Shown here: positions 61,592 through 64,000 of the stretch, one piece after another
Numbering within the stretch: position 1 is the first letter of the stretch
Layout of the letters: each line of letters starts with the position of its first letter
Source: Microbacterium sp. SZ1
GTDB lineage: Bacteria > Actinomycetota > Actinomycetes > Actinomycetales > Microbacteriaceae
Direction of reading: 5' to 3'
DNA: 64,000 nt
NCBI RefSeq assembly: GCF_002362255.1
Contig: NZ_LPVV01000003.1
Location: 62,001 to 126,000, forward strand
Translations under genes and position numbers: made by a program
Notes under the pieces: generated by a model
Database searches by the model: none
Told to the model about the DNA's origin: nothing
The model's input: only the letters and a program-made list of their open reading frames with translations

Positions 61592-62302
61592 GTGAGCGAT
61601 CCGCAGCAGCCCCCGTACGGTGACGTCCCTCCAGTGCTTCCGGCTCCCGCCGCGTACCCGCCGGCGCCGCCCGCACCGCAGGCTCCGCCGGCGTACTCCG
61701 CTCCCCCGCCCTACCTTGCGCCCGCCGCCTACCCGGTGGCTCCCGCGCAGGCACCCGTGCCGCCGAGCATCCCACCGGCACCGGCCCCGGCCGGCGCTCC
61801 GCAGTTCCCCGCGCCCGGTGCGCCCGCATTCCCACAGCCCGCTCCTCCGGGGGCCTATCAGGTGCCTGTCGGCGGTTACGCCGCTCCGTCCGGCGCCTAC
61901 CAGGTGCCTCAGCCAACGGAGAAGAAGTCGGCGCTGCTCGGCATCCTGTCGCTGATCTTCGCTGCCGTGTCCTCCCTGATCATGCCGATCGTGGTCGGCG
62001 TCGCCGGGTACGAGATCGGACGCCGCATCCCCAGCGGCCTCGACACGACGGACCCCGACTTCCTGTCGCTGCTGTCACCCGCCCGTGATCAGGTGCTCTG
62101 GGCCGAGATCTCGTTCTGGACCGGAACGATCCTCGGGATCGCGGCGATCGTCATCGGCATCATCGCCATCCGCCGGAATCAGGGGCGGGGTGCCGGCATT
62201 GCGGCGCTCGTCGTCGCCGTTATCGGGCCCATCATCTTCTGGGTCGTCCTGCTGTTCGCGATCTCCACGGGAACGGCCGCGGGCTTCCTGCCGACCACCT
62301 GA
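61592..62302 (+). CDS. Proline-rich membrane protein of unknown function
   Basis: 236 aa. The first 105 residues are almost entirely Pro/Ala/Tyr/Gln (for example PPAPPAPQAPPAYSAPPP). Two copies of the GAYQVP element occur, spaced about 20 residues apart. The second half has three hydrophobic segments (LGILSLIFAAVSSLIMPIVVG, GTILGIAAIVIGIIAI, GIAALVVAVIGPIIFWVV). The layout resembles DUF4190-type actinobacterial proteins. Function is unknown; the proline-rich cytosolic tail suggests protein contacts. Confidence 0.7.
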   Translation: MSDPQQPPYGDVPPVLPAPAAYPPAPPAPQAPPAYSAPPPYLAPAAYPVAPAQAPVPPSIPPAPAPAGAPQFPAPGAPAFPQPAPPGAYQVPVGGYAAPSGAYQVPQPTEKKSALLGILSLIFAAVSSLIMPIVVGVAGYEIGRRIPSGLDTTDPDFLSLLSPARDQVLWAEISFWTGTILGIAAIVIGIIAIRRNQGRGAGIAALVVAVIGPIIFWVVLLFAISTGTAAGFLPTT

Positions 62303-62312
62303 CCGTGCGTAA

Positions 62313-62395
62313 GCGCCGAGATCAGGAGCATCACCCGGAATCAGGAGCATCCCGACGGCATCCTCCTGACCTCGGCGCGGCCTCCTGATCTCAGG
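62313..62395. repeat. Intergenic repeat with direct and inverted copies of ATCAGGAGCATC
   Basis: ATCAGGAGCATC occurs at 62321-62332 and 62340-62351. Inverted partners follow: ATCCTCCTGACCTCGGC (62360-62376) and CCTCCTGATCTCAGGCGC (62381-62398 approximately). The first copy with its CCGAG flank can fold with either partner. Located between convergent genes, it may serve as a bidirectional terminator or be a dispersed repeat. Confidence 0.6.
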
Positions 62396-62403
62396 CGCCC
62401 GCG

Positions 62404-62985
62404 TCAGCGCGGCGCGTGGTGCTTCTGCTGCGCCGCGACGAGTCCCTCGTCGACGAGCAGCTCTACGGCATCCGCGCCGTCCGATACGAGGACGGGCAGG
62501 TTCGCGCGCTCATCCTTGCCGAACGGCGACAGCACCCAGTCGGCCGGATCCTGTCGACCGGGGGGTCGTCCGATGCCGACCCGCACCCGGGGGAAGTCGG
62601 GAGTCGTGATGGCGCTCGCGATGTCGCGCACGCCGTTGTGTCCGCCGTGGCCGCCACCGCTCTTGAGCTTGATCGTGTCGAACGGGATGTCGAGCTCGTC
62701 GTGCACGACGACGAGACGCTCCGGCGCAACCGAGTAGAAGCGCGCCAGAGCGGCGACAGGGGTCCCCGATGCGTTCATGAACGTGTTCGGCTTCGCCAGC
62801 ACGAGCTTGTCGGCCCCGGGCCGCAGCCACGTCTCGACGACCCGCGCCCCCGCCTTGTGCTCTCGGAACGTCTCGCCACGACGCGCGGCGAGCTCGTCGA
62901 TCACCATCTGGCCGATGTTGTGCCGGGTCGCCTCGTATCGCGGGCCGGGGTTGCCGAGCCCCACCACGAGCCAGGTGGATGCCAT
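62404..62985 (-). CDS. pth: Peptidyl-tRNA hydrolase
   Basis: 193 aa. It rescues tRNA from peptidyl-tRNA that drops off ribosomes. The N-terminal [22 protein letters not shown] includes the catalytic histidine (His about residue 22). [31 protein letters not shown] and [13 protein letters not shown] are also conserved. GAAAGGA lies seven bases before the ATG. It is downstream of rplY, the usual actinobacterial order, with a 98-base gap. Confidence 0.94.
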   Translation of the reverse strand: MASTWLVVGLGNPGPRYEATRHNIGQMVIDELAARRGETFREHKAGARVVETWLRPGADKLVLAKPNTFMNASGTPVAALARFYSVAPERLVVVHDELDIPFDTIKLKSGGGHGGHNGVRDIASAITTPDFPRVRVGIGRPPGRQDPADWVLSPFGKDERANLPVLVSDGADAVELLVDEGLVAAQQKHHAPR

Positions 62986-63083
62986 GTCATCGTCCTTTCA
63001 CGGGCGCGGACCGCGGTCCGGTCGGGATACGACGGAGGGGACGCGATGACCTCGCGTCCCCTCCGTGCTGAAGCTGTCGGAGA

Positions 63084-63707
63084 TTACTCCGCGGCGTCCT
63101 CCTGGGCGGCCTCTGCCTCGGTCTCGCCCTCGGCGGGCTCCTCTGCGGTCGTGTCTTCCTCGACCTCGAGGACGGGCACCGAGACGGCGACCACGAGGAC
63201 CTCGGGGTCGGTCAGCAGCGTCGAGCCCTTGGGCAGTGCGACGTCGGCGGCGGTGATGTGCGCGCCCTCCTCGAGACCCTCGACAGAGACCTCGACGTTC
63301 TCGGGGATGTGCGTGGCCTCAGCCTCGATCGACAGCGTGGTCGCGTCGAGCGTGGCGATGGTGCCGGCGAAGGGCTCACCCGTGACGACGACGGGAACGT
63401 CGATCGTGACCTTCTCGCCCTTCTTCACGACGAGGAGGTCGATGTGCTCGATGATCTGGTGCACCGGGTCCTTCTGGACGTCCTTGACCAGGGCGAGCTG
63501 CTCCGTGCCCGCGATGTCGAGCTCGAGCAGCGCGTTGGCACGGCGGATGATGAGCGAGACCTGGTGGCCGGGCAGGGCGACGTGCACGGGCTCGGTGCCG
63601 TGACCGTAGATGACAGCGGGGATCTTGCCGGCGGCGCGGAGGCGGCGGGCGAAGCCCTTGCCGAAGCTCTCGCGGAGCTCGGCGACGACCTTGGTGTCTT
63701 CAGACAT
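63084..63707 (-). CDS. rplY: 50S ribosomal protein L25/general stress protein Ctc
   Basis: 207 aa, the long Ctc form. The N-terminal L25 domain binds 5S rRNA (RESFGKGFARRLRAAGKIPA, VIYGHGTEPVHV). A C-terminal beta domain follows (GEKVTIDVPVVVTGEPF). The end is a very acidic Glu/Ala tail (EEDTTAEEPAEGETEAEA). GAAGGAGAA is placed five bases before the ATG at 63707. A longer in-frame reading to 63776 lacks family similarity. Confidence 0.93.
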   Translation of the reverse strand: MSEDTKVVAELRESFGKGFARRLRAAGKIPAVIYGHGTEPVHVALPGHQVSLIIRRANALLELDIAGTEQLALVKDVQKDPVHQIIEHIDLLVVKKGEKVTIDVPVVVTGEPFAGTIATLDATTLSIEAEATHIPENVEVSVEGLEEGAHITAADVALPKGSTLLTDPEVLVVAVSVPVLEVEEDTTAEEPAEGETEAEAAQEDAAE

Positions 63708-63884
63708 GGGGGTTCTCCTTCGGGGCACGCAGCGAGGCTGCGCGGTGGTCTTGGAATTGTTCTCGAACGCAGACACGTGAGGGAAGCCACCGGGCTTGCT
63801 TCGCCGCGTCGATAACGGATGCTCCGCGCATGCGCAGCAGCATCCCTCGCCGAGGTACTCCCCTCATGGTAGCAAACGACCCGA

Positions 63885-63890
63885 TAGGCT
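63885..63890 (+). promoter_or_regulatory. -10 box of the gene starting at 63927
   Basis: TAGGCT would start transcription near 63897, giving a leader of about 30 bases that contains CGGAG five bases before the ATG. The rest of the 219-base gap 63708-63926 holds the rplY ribosome binding site and no other recognised element. Confidence 0.4.
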
Positions 63891-63926
63891 GAAGACACCG
63901 GCCCTTCTGCAGAAAACGGAGTCCCC

Positions 63927-64000
63927 ATGTTCGACGGCGCCTTCTTCTCCCACGTGATCGCCTGGGTCATCGGCGCGATGACCGTGTGCGCTGCCGCCGC
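63927..64000 (+). CDS. N-terminus of a membrane protein, cut by the window end
   Basis: Only 24 full codons are present. The start ATG follows CGGAG at good spacing, and the hydrophobic stretch HVIAWVIGAMTVCAAAA looks like the first transmembrane segment or a signal peptide. Family cannot be told from this fragment. Confidence 0.55.
   Translation, partial: MFDGAFFSHVIAWVIGAMTVCAAA

Overview
The window is a high-GC actinobacterial chromosome segment. Gene content and style point to Microbacteriaceae, most likely a Microbacterium-like organism: about 70% G+C, many GTG starts, an acyl-CoA carboxylase epsilon subunit, Ku/LigD, a DUF3039 protein, and abundant TANNNT boxes placed for leaderless transcription. 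This assignment is inference; no rRNA is present. I see about 60 protein genes, one tRNA (Leu, anticodon UAG), and no CRISPR array, insertion sequence or prophage.

Left end (1-5921): a type III restriction-modification operon (mod-res, minus strand) with visibly lower G+C than its surroundings. It abuts a tadA/cpaF-type secretion ATPase gene whose 3' end is missing, so the operon looks like an insertion in a tad pilus locus. Region 1-418 is non-coding and holds four copies of a CGTGTAAACGC-like word.

6-19 kb: tRNA-Leu, a DedA membrane protein, divergent ku and ligD (end joining), a cation diffusion facilitator, a RibD/DHFR-like reductase under a striking palindromic operator, rdgB-rph, murI, pncB, a small zinc-ribbon protein, and an ABC exporter. 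The exporter's ATPase carries a 360-residue histone-like and Pro/Glu-rich tail.

19-33 kb: an NTP transferase, an EcsC-like protein, acyl-CoA carboxylase beta and epsilon, a ROK regulator, and a response regulator / histidine kinase / degenerate-kinase membrane protein operon. Then a TrmA-like methyltransferase and maf, whose divergent -10 boxes overlap, the biotin-carboxylase alpha subunit, and a cysteine-less LpdA-like quinone reductase.

33-43 kb: purine nucleoside phosphorylase, a phosphohexomutase and an HPr; then a mannitol PTS locus. Its PRD regulator is divergent from an operon encoding an orphan EIIB, HPr, enzyme I, EIICB-Mtl, EIIA-Mtl and mannitol-1-phosphate dehydrogenase.

43-54 kb: an alpha/beta hydrolase, then a long minus-strand nucleoside uptake and salvage array. 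It runs from a BMP-type lipoprotein through the ABC ATPase and two permeases to cytidine deaminase, thymidine phosphorylase and adenosine deaminase, ending in a polysaccharide-deacetylase-like protein. A mannose-1-phosphate guanylyltransferase precedes it.

54-64 kb: the succinate dehydrogenase operon sdhCDAB, a BrkB/YihY membrane protein, xthA, trpS, a proline-rich membrane protein, pth, rplY (L25/Ctc) and the first codons of a membrane protein.

The most informative cross-window signal is leaderless expression: about 20 genes have TANNNT ending 6-8 bases before the start codon. The most promising local candidates for new biology are the palindromic operator at 11477-11510, the overlapping divergent leaderless promoters at 28645-28667, the orphan-EIIB PTS operon, the degenerate-kinase third component, and the histone-like ABC ATPase tail.
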